A stretch of DNA of 21,808 bases from assembly GCA_002633005.1 (NCBI GenBank), contig NMRA01000882.1, positions 5,351-27,158 of the forward strand, given 5' to 3'. Below are positions 8,164 through 19,478 of this stretch, piece after piece. The notes below the pieces were generated by a model. It saw only the letters and a program-made list of their open reading frames with translations. It was not told the origin of the DNA and made no database searches. Within the stretch, counting starts at the first letter, position 1. Every line of letters begins with the position of its first letter. This DNA comes from Phoronis australis (taxonomy: Eukaryota; Phoronida; Phoronidae). Both the position numbers and the translations under genes were made by a program.

Positions 8164-10604
8164 CTACAACAAGCATTAAAAGCGACTGACAAACTATGAA
8201 TCTAATTACACCATTTCCATGTGTTTGGTGAACAACTCGTGTAAATGAAAACGAGGTTGACCTAATTAAAGTCAAAATGTCAAAGAATATTATCAAAACT
8301 AAAACTGAGTTCAACATGAAGCAGATATGATATCAAACATTATATGATTATTTTCATACACATTGTAAAAGCAAAAGGGAAATATTTTAGAAGATTGTAA
8401 CAACATTTTTGAAATGTCGTGCTCAAGACTGATAGGAAATAAAATACGATCATATTATGGCAACCGTGGTTTTCGTATCAACGCACCTTTCCTTCTTTCC
8501 TAAACCTTAATAACGATATGTTATATATAACTCAAATAATGAAAGCTAACGGTGAAAAATCGAATTCAGCAGTTCCCTTAATGAAACCCTATATGTACAT
8601 TAACAGGGTTGATGTCCACAGTTCTTAGACATTCTTGATAATGCGGAAAATGGTCAACATGCAAAACCCAAAAACAAGCGTTGTGCAAGGCGAGCCAAAC
8701 AGACGCGGTACAGGATGGAAGTATCAAGACATTAACACTTTTAAAACAGGGTTATGTAATACAATCACGTGACTCGTGTTCATGTCGCGGACAGGCGGGC
8801 GGTTGTTTGGAAACTTTCAGTTCGGTGTACCGTAACATAGGCGTCAATCCTCAGCAACTGAAGCACCATCAGGCACATTTTTTTTTCGATTGTGTGCCAA
8901 ACAAAAAACACAGAGTTATCCATAGGCGTTCTGTTGACAAATGATGGACCGTCGGTTGACCAGACTGATGCTGCCATGGGTTTACAATATCGATTGTTGT
9001 CGCGTCAGAACGTTGGTTTGCATCTTAACAATACATGTACCTGAATCAAATATCAAGCGAAGCTCGGTCTATACCCCGCCAACTGAATTCGGTCAACTTT
9101 TTGTCGCTGTGAGAATAGCCATCAGGAATCAATCTCTTGCGTTTCAGTAATACACAACATGCACTCAGATATCAGCTGACATTTATTCGACCATCTGAGC
9201 ATACACTGTATGCAGTAGATGTATTGAACACATTGCAATGAACATTACTCCTCAAGAGGAACAATCAGAACGAACATTTTTAAGAGCAGAAACATGTAAA
9301 GCATTGCAGATCAGTGGAATGCGACGAGTAACCAGGCACATGCTTCTATATCTGCTGTTTGGAAATACGGACATTTTCCAACTGAGGTGGGTCATATATG
9401 CCTGGTGTTACATTTGCTAGCGCGGGTAGATATCCTGTGTATAAGTGGATGCGTTTTTCTGTGTTTTGTAATTATTTAAATACCCTCAGATACAGTGCGA
9501 TAAAGATATAAGAGAGATAAAGACACATGGGCCTGTTCTTAATTGTTTTAAGTTTGTATAAGGAAGCCAATCCAATCTTTACTGACATCACGATTATTGT
9601 CTCAACTGTACAAAATGCTTCGGATCTTTCTGACAATAGTCTGTTCCTACGACAAGCTTAGTGTCTTTACATATAAGCAAGCCCCGTTAATAACCACCCA
9701 CATGTCCATGTGCATTGTCAATATTATGTTGCGGCTTGCAATGGACATGTATCAGTAAAAGAACCGTTATAACTCCAGAACCACTCCAAGCTGCTTTGTG
9801 TTGCCACCCTACGGGAAGTATAAAAAGCGGTCAATTACATGTACACAAGCACTGTCTCAGCAACTTTAGGATTGCCATACTCAACAGGATCGCACAAAAG
9901 TAAATGAAGAGCGGTGCAGCAAGAATCAGGGAAAATTTTCCATTCATGTGTTTCACTTATATATGTATCCCTTATGCACTCCATTGTAAGTGCACGTATA
10001 CATGTATTTCCTTTGGATTAGTGCTTGGTTGTAAGTGTCCATGTATTTTTGGGTCTAGGCTTTGCCGTAAACACGGGCTGATACCGTCAAGTGCGATCCC
10101 AGTCACTCTGGCCAACCTGTGGACGGAAATCATTAAACAAGACCAAACTTTTACTGATACTACATAACAAGAAGAGAGTACAACACTAGAATGCAGTTCG
10201 CAATTTTTGCAATTCACGTGTGTTAGCTCGGCATAGTCAAACCTTAGAGAGATTACCTTCAAAGGTAAACAATATCAATGCAAAAACAACGATTACACAA
10301 ACTGGAGGATAAAATTGACATATTTGACGCTACTTACTGAAATATGTTTAACGAAAGATTTTCAGCATTATCATGAAAGCATATACATTTGTGCCCGGTG
10401 GCAACACGTGCATCTCTGAATACTTTCAATTCAATAAATGCAAGTGGTACTGACAACTTGTGTTAATTAAAGTGTATGCAAACGTAATATAAAGCATTGT
10501 GCCAGAAACCATTGATGCATCTCCATTGTAAAACGAATCAATGTTTAGGAAAGGTCAGTCATTCAGCAAAACGCGATTACACTGCCCAACATGAATTTTC
10601 TTAG
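8164..10604. other. Intronic sequence of unit 2 up to the dead exon
   Basis: This is the collinear counterpart of 156-2624, including block A (about 8685-9050; T-run of 9) and block B (about 9948-10180). Open frames here end at positions different from those in the other units. No supported gene is present. Confidence 0.5.
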
Positions 10605-10925
10605 TTTCCTGCAAATGATGTGAAGGGTGGAAGACGGCATTTGGTTACAAGACAATCAAGTGCAATGACAGAATACATCAAATTGGAAGACTAGGATTTT
10701 AAACGAGAACTAGACAAGTCTTATGCAGTCAGAGAAGAGAGTGGAGACGGGTATTAAACCGAAGTACCGGAAGAATCAGAAAATGAATTTGACTTCCAGT
10801 CAGCGAACTTTAATCGGCTTTGGTGCCGGCTCAGTCAACTTGCAGGAGAAATGATGGACTCTTATGTGAGCCCCAATCAAATGAACGAAGGAATGGTCAA
10901 CATTAACAAAACATACACTCAGTAA
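10605..10925 (+). pseudogene. Dead terminal coding exon, unit 2 (unidentified protein)
   Basis: This copy of the 2625-2945 frame has the same 321-bp length, the same acceptor and the same terminal TAA, with no net indel. It has a TAG after 'EYIKLED' where unit 1 reads Glu, and the shared TAA before TEVPEE. It keeps Tyr (KSYAVREESGD) where unit 1 has a stop. The C-terminal part (EFDFQSANFNRLW, then QLAGEMM and SYVSPNQ) is well kept. No expression signal is visible. Confidence 0.5.
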
Positions 10926-11188
10926 TCACTGGCGAGGGTTACAGTAAACCCGAGTCACTTGTGGTTGTCACGATAGAATGAGCACGGCGAGGCTAAAAAC
11001 AATCGGCCAAATCACAACCAAGGTCCATATTCGGTGGCAACTTTTGGTGAAGAGTGAAAGTTGTCATGTAACTTTAAAAGCTGGATTGTTTTAAAGTACC
11101 GTCTTCCCAGGTTTGTATTCTAAAATATTTTGCACAAGAAACATCGAATAAAATTTCATGACCTAATGCATCACAGTTGTATAAAAGG

Positions 11189-12700
11189 GTACGTACACTA
11201 CAACTTGCGGTCACAGCTCACTTCTATCATGCAACAATTCATAAGGTTGTGGTTAATTTAATACGTTCTTGATCAGATTGAGGAAGTATCACATATTAAA
11301 GTTGTTCAAGTTGTTCTAGACGATGATATATTGCATATCTTAACGCACTATCATGAGAACTTCTTCTCTTGCAATGTGATTCTTACAAAAAGGAAATGGC
11401 AAGTAGCTCCTTTTTCAAAAACTTTATTGGTGCTATTTGCCTAGTTTTCAACACATGCACCAGTTGGTCAAAATATCTAGGCAATGCTCGGCCCAGTTTT
11501 CAACTTGTAAACTGTAAAAAATGGTACTGTTGGAGGGGTACGTACACTGTGCAGTCAATCAACGAGAAATTTGACTAAGTTACAAATGTATGGGATGGTC
11601 TCGAGTTTTGTGCTGCATCTACATGTACTCGTTGGTTTGTTGCAAGTTGTCTTGAGAGGTAGAGAACCTTCCTCTGCAACATCAGTTGTCACGTGACGTG
11701 TCTTCTAGGCTGTTACTGGCTAGCCCCTGTGTGTCATTTTATTGCCAGCGAACATGTTAATGACCATTGTTTTTGTCATACTTGATGCATTTTGGAAATA
11801 CCAGTATTCAGTTCATGAGAACTGCGGGTATGTAAAAATAATTGTGGGCAATACTTTATAGCACAGTGGTTGAAGGTACGTACACTACACAGGCTTACGT
11901 GCGCTACACTTCAATGACTCGTAAGGTTAATAAAAAGTTCTTAGAATATACTGAGAGTTTGTTCATTTACCAAATGTATTCAGAGAGAACAAATAAAAAG
12001 TACAGCATACACGTGCATTTCTGCCTGCCATTCTGTGATAACAGGAAAATTTTAAAATATAAGGGTAGTTGCACTACATCAATCCTAATATTTCGCTCAA
12101 AACAAATGTATTTGTAATTAACACCCTTTGACCTGGCATTTTAATTGAGGAACCTGTCTGTGACAAGTGTTGCTTACTTACTGTGTAATGTGTATGCTTC
12201 ATGGTATTTGTTCATATCGGGGTACGTACACTACATGTCAATGACATGTCAGGTTTGTAACGAAATACTAAGAATCTATTGAGAGATAGCTGATTTATTA
12301 AGTCAATTCAAAGAGGAAAAATAAAAAGCACACACATCTGCCATACTTTGAAAATCAAAATAATGGGGTATGTACGCTACCCAAATGCGAAAATTTTACT
12401 CCAAATAAATGTATTTGCAACAAACACCCATTCAACCTAACATTTGAAGGAAGGACACTGTGCATGATGAATGCTGCTCACTTACCAAGTGATATTTCAA
12501 TGTCATGGCATTGGGGTACGTACACTACATGTACATCACTTTTTCTGCATCACATCGTAACACAATGCTGTATGGCCATTTAGTTAACTTTGGTGATAAT
12601 AAGCACCATGTTGTTATTTAAATGGCATTAATTTCATTTGCAATGACCATTTGTGTTACTGAATTCCACATGGGGGTACGTACACTACATTCTTCTAGCC
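11189..12700. repeat. GTACGTAC tract, unit 2 (most complete copy)
   Basis: Perfect GTACGTAC occurs at 11189, 11538, 11876, 12222, 12516 and 12676, giving steps of 349, 338, 346, 294 and 160 bp. Most are GGGGTACGTACACTACA. The segments starting at 11876 and 12222 are recognisable diverged copies. The first two segments (11189 and 11538) share little beyond the motif. A weaker GTATGTACGCTAC lies midway, near 12367. Confidence 0.7.
11688..11697. promoter_or_regulatory. Perfect E-box palindrome GTCACGTGAC, unit 2
   Basis: A 10-bp palindrome containing CACGTG, the core bound by bHLH factors of the USF/MITF/TFEB class, lies between two GTACGTAC sites. It is also present at 18861-18870, while unit 1 has a C-to-T-type change (GTCACATGAC at 3631-3640). 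Binding is inference only. Confidence 0.2.
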
Positions 12701-13148
12701 TTTTGGCCCATTTTCAGCATAGCAGAGCCCAGTCGATATCAAAACCTTTGGTTTGTTCAGATATTGAATAGTTTGCTGTGTTTCCTAGGCTAACATATTC
12801 TACAGTTCTTTTTAGTACACTGTGTGTCTTTAACCTTCTTTTCAGTAGGTGAGGGTTAAAAAACAAAATTGATAAATTGCGTAACGAGTACCTGTTTTAT
12901 GATGAACCCTACCATTCCTCAAAGATTAATCACTACTTCCTCTGCAAGTCAATATGAAAGTGACTCAAATTGTCCCCAGCCGTATCAAAGCAATTGCTTA
13001 CTTAATAACATACATTTCTTTTCTGCTGTTGACAGTTAAAAATTTTAATATTTAAATGGGCCACTCGTAACGCAAAAAATGCATGAAATTCATAGACAAA
13101 AACATGCATACATTTCTTAAACATTGTCCGATTTTTTTATTTCCACAG
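12701..13148. other. Intronic stretch of unit 2 between GTACGTAC tract and candidate exon
   Basis: This stretch matches 4641-5074 with scattered substitutions and small indels. I see no gene or signal beyond the acceptor tract at its end. Confidence 0.5.
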
Positions 13149-13185
13149 CTATACAACTCTTTGCATGAGACTCGGTTGGCATTTG
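13149..13185 (+). other. Candidate 37-bp plus-strand exon, unit 2
   Basis: The 37 bases are identical to 5075-5111. The acceptor is TTTTATTTCCACAG and the donor GGTGAGTG is kept. The flanks differ slightly. The same caution applies: no partner exon could be found. Confidence 0.25.
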
Positions 13186-13214
13186 GTGAGTGTCCAACAA
13201 TTTTATTTTTTGTC

Positions 13215-13879
13215 GGTAACACAGTCTCGAATATGGGTCTTGATAATGATTTACCCGAATACATACATGCAAGCCTAGTACATGTAGGTGGCTTAGCACT
13301 TCATCTAGACCGGGGTCGAGTGCCTGGCATCGAGTGCCCTAGAATGAAAGCAGTTAGCTTGTTATTGGTAAAATTTGATAGTACACTTGCAAGGAAGCGA
13401 GTCCTTTATCGTAACCCCACCAGTGTGCTTGGTCGAAGTGCAATTCCTTGAAATGTGTCGAACAAAGTATGGTTCCCGACTGAATCGCATGTTCCAAAAT
13501 GACATTCCACACTCTCGTGCGGACGATAAACCGATGTCATTTCTGTTCAACTTTCACGTTTTTTTTGAAATATGAAAATTCAGAGACGTTCTCAGTCAAG
13601 TTGCAGTTACTATAGCGTCCACTAACACACCTTTTAATATCTACAAAGGCAGTTCTCCGCCAACGTTCCTCCAAACTCAGTTTCGCACTGGTGAAAACTA
13701 CAACGACTAACTGTCTTCCAGCCACTACGTACATTTACATGTACATGCACAACAACAATCGAAATGTTTTGCTTGTTTCCTAGCAACAGCTATACTAAAG
13801 GCTACTAAATGCCTTCAGATGTATTAATAAAAATGTTTTTGAGACACAGGGTCTTGGTTGAAACTTATTATGGACAGTG
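13215..13879. other. Unit-2 private 665-bp segment
   Basis: The segment lies exactly where unit 1 carries the Penelope-like fragment, between 'attttttgtc' and 'attaagagactta', but is unrelated to it. It holds 'ccggggtcgagtgcctggc', a TACGTACATTTACATGTACATG-like run near 13726, and short frames on both strands without a recognisable domain. It may be the original intron or a separate insertion. Confidence 0.5.
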
Positions 13880-14796
13880 ATTAAGAGACTTAGGCTGTAA
13901 CTGTGTATTGACACGAGATAACAGTCTCAAAGATATTTACTGCTCAATGAACATGACGAAAACAGTGTTTGATAGTTTTGAATGGAGATTTCACCGTGCT
14001 CACAACGAAAACACAATTCACACAAGGCATCAAGAATTTGATGCTAGTTTTCAATCACATTGCCGAAGAAAATGATTGAATTATAATACAACATGTAACC
14101 ACTAAGACGGTTGTCATTATATCAGGTCATTCACTTGAGGTTATAAAGTGTAACCCGAATAAATATTTTAAAAACAAACATTACTCAAAAGGCGATTGCT
14201 TGTTTCATATAATTACCAAAGGAGTTTTATAACTTCCTTCTTCTCCAAAGAATACATTCATTCTAAATATAATGGGAAGTGTCATGTTCAACCACTCAAA
14301 ATCTCACAACTTGAAACCCCCAAACTGCACTTCTCACTGTATTGTTGAAGTTCCAGCAAACTCGTCAAAATCACTACGATTCATTTTCCGTTTAAACATA
14401 TAATAAATGTTTTGAATTATGACTTTGTCTCATCCTTTTCGAAAATAAGAAATCATTTGTTCATTCGTTTAGGTTTTTATGTTTTGTAGAGTGTACACGC
14501 TGTTTTTGACGCGCTGTGTCTTGAATAATGTCGTGGTACCCGAAATAAGATTGTCGTGTGAGGGGTGAACCAAACTTATTGGGTGGGTCCAGACTATAGT
14601 GTTTACGTAATTTTTACTTTTGTGGTGAAGATGCACAAGACCACGAATTGTGATTTAGTCTTGTCACTTTTATCTAAATTTCAACCGTCGCATCAACATT
14701 TTTTGAGACGGAAATTCACAAGTCGTGCAGTGTAGTACTTGATTATGATCAAACGATTGCAATTTCTAAAAAGACGATGAGATTCGACACTTTTAC
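13880..14796. other. Intronic stretch of unit 2, shared with unit 1
   Basis: This stretch is a near-identical counterpart of 6548-7469. There is no conserved frame, and nothing functional is seen. Confidence 0.5.
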
Positions 14797-14934
14797 ATGG
14801 GCGGCGCAGGACTGAAAAAAGTAGGGGCAAAAGGGCCCAGACCCTTGTGGTGCACCGCAAATAGACCATGGATGGCCCCACCTTAAAAAGTGGGAGCTAC
14901 AACAACCCAGCCACCCATGGTGTGGCGCCCGTGA
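14797..14934. repeat. GC-rich duplicated module, unit 2
   Basis: Copies are at 14797-14867 and 14868 to about 14934, with the same head-to-tail structure as 7470-7608. The second copy has drifted (ATGGATGGCCCCACC), so the inverted pair is less perfect here. The module predates the separation of units 1 and 2. Confidence 0.5.
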
Positions 14935-15339
14935 GAGAAGTTGAGAATGGGAATAGCTATTCAAAAGGAATATAGGAATATTTAGATAACCAAACATTCC
15001 ATGCCGCCTGATGGTTTGATCGCAAAAACAAGGAACTCTTTCATGTACTCTGTCAGGATACATGTATATCGGCTAAGTATATGCGTACACTCTAGATTAT
15101 ACAGGTCTATATCGATAACTTGTGATCGATAGCTTTGCCTTGTAGCTAAATCTCAAGTCAAGTCAGGATATATCTGATACCGAGATGATATATCGAATTG
15201 GACCGAGTTTGCTACGTATTACCGCACCATATTTTGATAGGACGCAAATTTGTGCCTAAACACGATTGACACGGAACAAATTGAAACCATTTCGACACCT
15301 GCTTGAGAAATAGAGTGAGTTGCACTAAATCAGTAACAC
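14935..15339. other. Intronic stretch of unit 2, 3' of ankyrin exon 3 in transcript sense
   Basis: This stretch is homologous to 7609-8010. It contains 'atatcgataacttgtgatcg', a short partly inverted ATCGAT-rich stretch also present in unit 1. No gene is supported. Confidence 0.45.
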
Positions 15340-15921
15340 TGGAGAAAGACAGTGGTAACATACTTCAGAATTTGATTGGCACACTTATCTTACCGTATTG
15401 ACAATTGTGGCACCGGCACCCTTTTTTAGAAGGAGTTCAACAACATCTAGCTTGCCACCCATAGACGCGATGTGCAGGGGTGTGTCGCCTTGCTACAACA
15501 AGCATTAAAAACGACTGACAAACTATAAAGATAATTACAGCATTTCCATGCGTTTGGTGAACAACTCGTGTAAATGAAAACGAGGTTGACCTAATTAAAG
15601 TCAAAATGTCAAAGAATATTATCAAAACTAAAACTGAGTTCAACATGAAGCAGATATGATATCAAACATTATATGATTATTTTCATACACATTGTAAAAG
15701 CAAAAGGGAAATATTTTAGAGGACTGTAACAACATTTTTGAAATCTCGTGCTCAAGATTGATAGGAAATAAAATCTGATCATATTATGGGAAACATGGTT
15801 TTGGTATCACCGCACCTTTCCTTCTTTCCTAATCCTTAGTAACGATATGTTCACGCGACTCAAATAATGAAAGATAAGTAAACGGTGAAAAATCAAATTC
15901 AGCAGTTCCCTTAATGAAACC
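15340..15921. repeat. Short duplication unit 3a (about 0.58 kb, ankyrin exon 3 only)
   Basis: The unit starts like units 1 and 2 and stays homologous through 'cagcagttcccttaatgaa' near 15900-15918. It then jumps at about 15922 to sequence equivalent to the end of units 1 and 2 ('gtgtgtaaacacga', compare 7922). The result is a 685-bp step between ankyrin exons 3 and 4, which is a local tandem duplication or a long unit that lost everything downstream. Confidence 0.85.
15394..15492 (-). CDS. Ankyrin-repeat exon 3 (one 33-aa repeat, internal exon)
   Basis: This is the third copy, 99 bp, with a TTGTTGTAG acceptor followed by CAAGGC and an ACG/gtaag donor. It reads QGDTPLHIASMGGKLDVV, then ELLLKKGAGATIVNT. 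Compared with the consensus, the Asp of the GAD loop is Gly (residue 27), and residues 30-31 are Ile-Val. All 33 codons are open and both ends are phase 0. The exon sits in the short unit 3a, only 685 bp from exon 4, so it arose from a small local duplication that copied the exon with about 590 bp of intron. The intron to exon 2 is about 7.2 kb. Confidence 0.9.
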
Positions 15922-16078
15922 CAAATGTGTGTGTAAACACGACAGGTACGGAACAAGTTGAAACCATTTTGACTCCTGCTTGAGAAGTAGAGCGAATTGC
16001 AATCCAGAGAAAGACTCTAATAACAGACCTCATCATTTGATTACATACTTCAGATTTTGATTGGCACACTTATCTTAC

Positions 16079-16177
16079 CGTATTGACAACTGTGGCATAG
16101 GCACCCTTTATTAGCAGGAGTTCAACAACATCTAGCTTGTCAAACATAGACGCGATTTGCAGGGGCGTGTCGCCTTT
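16079..16177 (-). CDS. Ankyrin-repeat exon 4 (one 33-aa repeat, somewhat degenerate)
   Basis: This is the fourth copy, 99 bp, with acceptor TAG followed by AAAGGC and donor ACG/gtaag. It reads KGDTPLQIASMFDKLDVV, then ELLLIKGAYATVVNT. It is open throughout, but three positions that are usually conserved have changed: His7 of TPLH to Gln, Gly13 at the end of helix 1 to Asp, and Asp27 of the GAD loop to Tyr. Between exons 3 and 4 there are 9 replacement and 2 silent base differences. The fold could still form in the context of neighbouring repeats, but this copy may be under weaker constraint. Splice sites are intact and the phase is 0/0. Confidence 0.85.
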
Positions 16178-17791
16178 CTACAACGAGCATTAAAAGCGAC
16201 TGACAAACCATAAACATAATTACACCATTTTTATGTGTTTGGTGAACGACTCGTGTAAATGAAAACGAGCTGACCTAATTAAAGTCAAAATGTCAAAGAA
16301 TATTATCAAAACTAAAACTGAGTTCAACATGAAGCAGATATGATATCAAACATTATATGATTATTTGTATACACATTGTAAAAGCAACCATGGTTTTGGT
16401 ATCAACGCACCTTTCCTTCTTTCCTAAACCTTAGTAACGATATGTCATAGAGTGTACATGACTCAAATAATGAAAGCTAAGTAAACGGTGAAAAATCAAA
16501 TTCAGCAGTTCCCTTAATGAAACCCTATATGTACATTAACAGGGTTGATGTCCACAGTTTTTAGACATTCTTCATTATACGGAAAATGGTCAACATGCAA
16601 AACCCAAAAAACAAGCGTTGTGCACGGTGAGCCAAACAGACGCGGTACAGGATGGAAGTATCAAGACACTAACACTTTTAAAACAGTGTTATGTAATACA
16701 ATCACGTGACTCGTGTTCATGTCGCGGACAGGCGGGCGGTTGTTTGGAAACTTTCGGTACGGTGTACCGTAATATAGGCGTCATTCCTCAGCACCTGAAG
16801 CACCATCAGGCACAGTTTTTTTTCGATTGTGTGCCAAACAAAAACCACAGAGTTATCCATAGGCGTTCTGTTGACACCTGATGGACCGTCGGTTGACCAG
16901 AGTGATGCTGCCATGGGTTTACAATATCGATTGTTGTCGCGTCAGAACGTCGGTTTGCATCTTAACAATACATGTACCTGAATCAAATATCAAGCGAACT
17001 GAATCCGGTCAACTTTTTGTTGCAGTGAGAATAGTCATCAGGAATCAATCTCTTGCGTTTCAGTAATACACAACATGCACTCAGATTTCAACTGACATTT
17101 ATTCGACCATCTGAGCATACACTGTATGCAGTATATTTTTTGAACACATTGCAATGAACATTACTCCTAAAGAGGAACAGTCCGAACGAACATTTGTAAG
17201 AGCAGAAACATGTAAACCATTGCAGATCAGTGGGATGCAACGCGTAACCAGGCACATGCTTCTATATCTGCTGATTGGAAAATACGGACATTTTCCAACT
17301 GAGGTGGGTCATATACATGCCTGGTGTTACAATTGCTGGCGCGGGTAGATATCCTGTGTATAAGTGGATGCGTTTTTCTTTTGGATTGCCATGATCAACA
17401 GGAACGCATAAAAGTAAATGAAGAGCGGTGCAGCAAGAATCAGGGAAAATTTTCAATTCATGTGTTTCACTTATATATGTATACCTTATGCACTCCATTG
17501 TAAGTGCATGTATACATGTATTTCCTTTGGATTAGTGCATGGTTGTAAGTCTTCATGTACTTTTGGGTCTAGGCCTTGCCGTAAACACGGGCTGATACCG
17601 TCAAGTGAAATCCCAGTCACTCTGGCTAACGTGTGGACCGAAATCATTAAACAAGACCAAACGTTTACTGATACTACATAACAAGAAGAGAGTACAACAC
17701 TAGAATGCAGTTCGCTATTTTTGAAATTCACGTGTGTTAGCTCGGCATAGTCAAACCTTAGAGAGATTATCTTCAAAGGTAAAACAATATT
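16178..17791. other. Intronic sequence of unit 3b up to the dead exon
   Basis: This is the counterpart of 156-2300, with block A at about 16622-16985, a private deletion of about 420 bp at about 17380, and block B at about 17455-17695. No supported gene is present. Confidence 0.5.
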
Positions 17792-18103
17792 AATGATGTG
17801 AAGGGTGGAAGACGGCTTTTGGTTACAAGACAATCAAGTGCAATGACAGAATACATCAAATTGGACGATTAGGATTTTAAGCGAAAACTAGACAAGTCTT
17901 ATGCAGTCAGAGAGGAGAGTTGAGACGGGTATTAAACCGAAGTACCGGAAGAATCAGAAAATGAATTTGACTTCCAGTCAGCGAACTTTAATCGGCTTTG
18001 GGGCCGGCTCGGCCAACTTGCAGGAGAAATGATGCAGTCATACGTGAGCCCCAATCAAATGAACCAAGGAATGGTCAACATTAACAAAACAGACACTCAG
18101 TAA
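17792..18103 (+). pseudogene. Dead coding exon, unit 3b (acceptor deleted)
   Basis: This is a third copy of the same frame ending in TAA at 18101-18103. The deletion of about 340 bp shared with unit 4 removed the upstream intron, the splice acceptor and the first codons, joining 'attaatg' to 'atgtgaagg'. Internal stops are TAG after LDD, TGA in the 'EES*DGY' segment and the shared TAA. The region after TEVPEE remains open to the end. Confidence 0.5.
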
Positions 18104-18366
18104 TCACTGACGAGGGTTAAAGTAAACCCGAGTCACTTGTGGTTGTCATGATAGAATGAGCACGGCGAGGCTAAAAACAATCGGCCAAATCACAATCAAG
18201 GTCCATATTCGGTGGCAACTTTTGGTGAAGAGTGAAGGTTATCATATAACTGTCAAAGCTCGGTTGTTTTAAAGTACCGTCTTCCCAGGTTTTTATTCTA
18301 AATAGTTTTGCACAAGAACCACCGAATAAAATTTCATAACCTAATGCATCACAGTTGTAGAAAACG
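18104..18366. other. Intronic stretch after the dead exon, unit 3b
   Basis: This stretch is homologous to 10926-11188 and keeps the segment lost in unit 1. I see nothing functional. Confidence 0.5.
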
Positions 18367-19426
18367 GTACGTACATTACAACTTGTGGTAACAGCTCACT
18401 TCTATCATGCAACAATACATAAGGTTGCGGTTAATTGAATGCGTTCTAGATCAGATTCATCAAGTATCACATATTAAAGTTGTTCAAGTTGTTCTAGACG
18501 ATGATACATTGCATATCTTAACACAGTATAATGAAAATTTCTTCTTTTGCAATGTGATTCTTACAAATAGAAAATGGCAAGTAGCTACTTCTTTCAAAAG
18601 CTTGATTGGTGGTATTTGCCCAGTTTGTAATACATTCACCAGTTAGTCAAAATATTTTAGCAATGCTCGGCCCCTTGTTCAACTTGTAAACAGTAAAAAA
18701 TGGTACTGGTTGGGGAGTACGTACACTGCGCAGTCAATCAACGTGAAATTTGACTAAGTTACAAATGTATGGGATGGTCTCGAGTTTTGTGCTGCATCTA
18801 CTAGTTTGTTTGTTGCAAGTTGTCTTGAGAGGTAGAGAACCTTCCTCTGTAACATCAGTTGTCACGTGACGTGTCTTCTAGGATGTTACTGGCTAACCCC
18901 TGTGTGTCATTGTATTGCCAGCGAACTTGATAATGTCCATTGCTTTTTGTCATACTGGATGCATTTTGGAAATACCAGTATTCAGTTCATGAGAACAGCG
19001 GGTATGTAAAAATACTTGTCGGCAATACTTTATAGCACAGGGGTTGAAGGTACATGTACGTACACTACACGGGTTTACGTACACTGCACTTCAATGACTT
19101 GTCAGGTTAATAAAAATTCCTTAGAATATACTGAAAGTTAGTTCATTTACCAAATGTATTCAAGGAGAACAAATAAAAAGTACATCATACACGTGCATTT
19201 CTGTCTATCATTTTTTGAAAACAGGCACAAGTTAAAATATAAGGTTAGTTGCACTACATAAATGCTAATATTTCACTCAAAACAAATGTATTTGTAAGTA
19301 ACACCCTTTAACCTATCTTTTTAATTGAGGAAGCTGTCTGTGACAAGTGTTGCTTACATACCGTATAATGTTTTTGCTTCATGTTGTTTGTTCACATCGG
19401 GGTACGTACACTACATGTCAATGACA
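18367..19426. repeat. GTACGTAC tract, unit 3b (truncated)
   Basis: GTACGTAC occurs at 18367, 18717, 19056 and 19402, in steps of 350, 339 and 346 bp, collinear with the first four sites of unit 2. The tract is cut just after the fourth site by the junction to unit 4. A TTACGTACACTGC variant lies at 19075. Confidence 0.65.
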
Positions 19427-19478
19427 GAGAAAGACACTAATGACAGACCTCGCAATTTGATTGACACTCTTATCTTAC

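Larger units (their letters stand above)
8011..15339. repeat. Tandem duplication unit 2 (about 7.3 kb)
   Basis: This is a full-length copy of unit 1 by collinear homology, for example 10501-10680 against 2521-2700, which is nearly identical. It carries ankyrin exon 2, the dead exon, the GTACGTAC tract, the 37-bp candidate exon and the GC-rich module in the same order. Instead of the retroelement segment it has 665 bp of private sequence (13215-13879). It lacks about 130 bp near 9777, where 'ataactcca' joins 'gaaccactcc'. Confidence 0.9.
15922..19426. repeat. Duplication unit 3b (about 3.5 kb, 3' half missing)
   Basis: This unit carries ankyrin exon 4, the conserved intron blocks, a truncated dead exon and the first four GTACGTAC sites. 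At 19426 it ends abruptly inside the palindrome TGACATGTCA and switches to unit-4 sequence. It lacks everything equivalent to 12240-15300 of unit 2. It also has a private deletion of about 420 bp at about 17380 ('cgtttttct' joined to 'tttggattgcc') relative to unit 4. Confidence 0.85.

Noticed and set aside
13083-13451. A 122-codon plus-strand frame in unit 2 spanning the 37-bp candidate exon
   Set aside because: It joins shared intron with unit-2 private sequence and has no counterpart frame in unit 1. No recognisable domain.
18407-18646. A 79-codon plus-strand frame in the GTACGTAC tract of unit 3b
   Set aside because: The unit-2 counterpart has a TAA after eleven codons or so, and unit 1 stops at a TAG soon after LHILTQYN. 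It is not conserved as coding.
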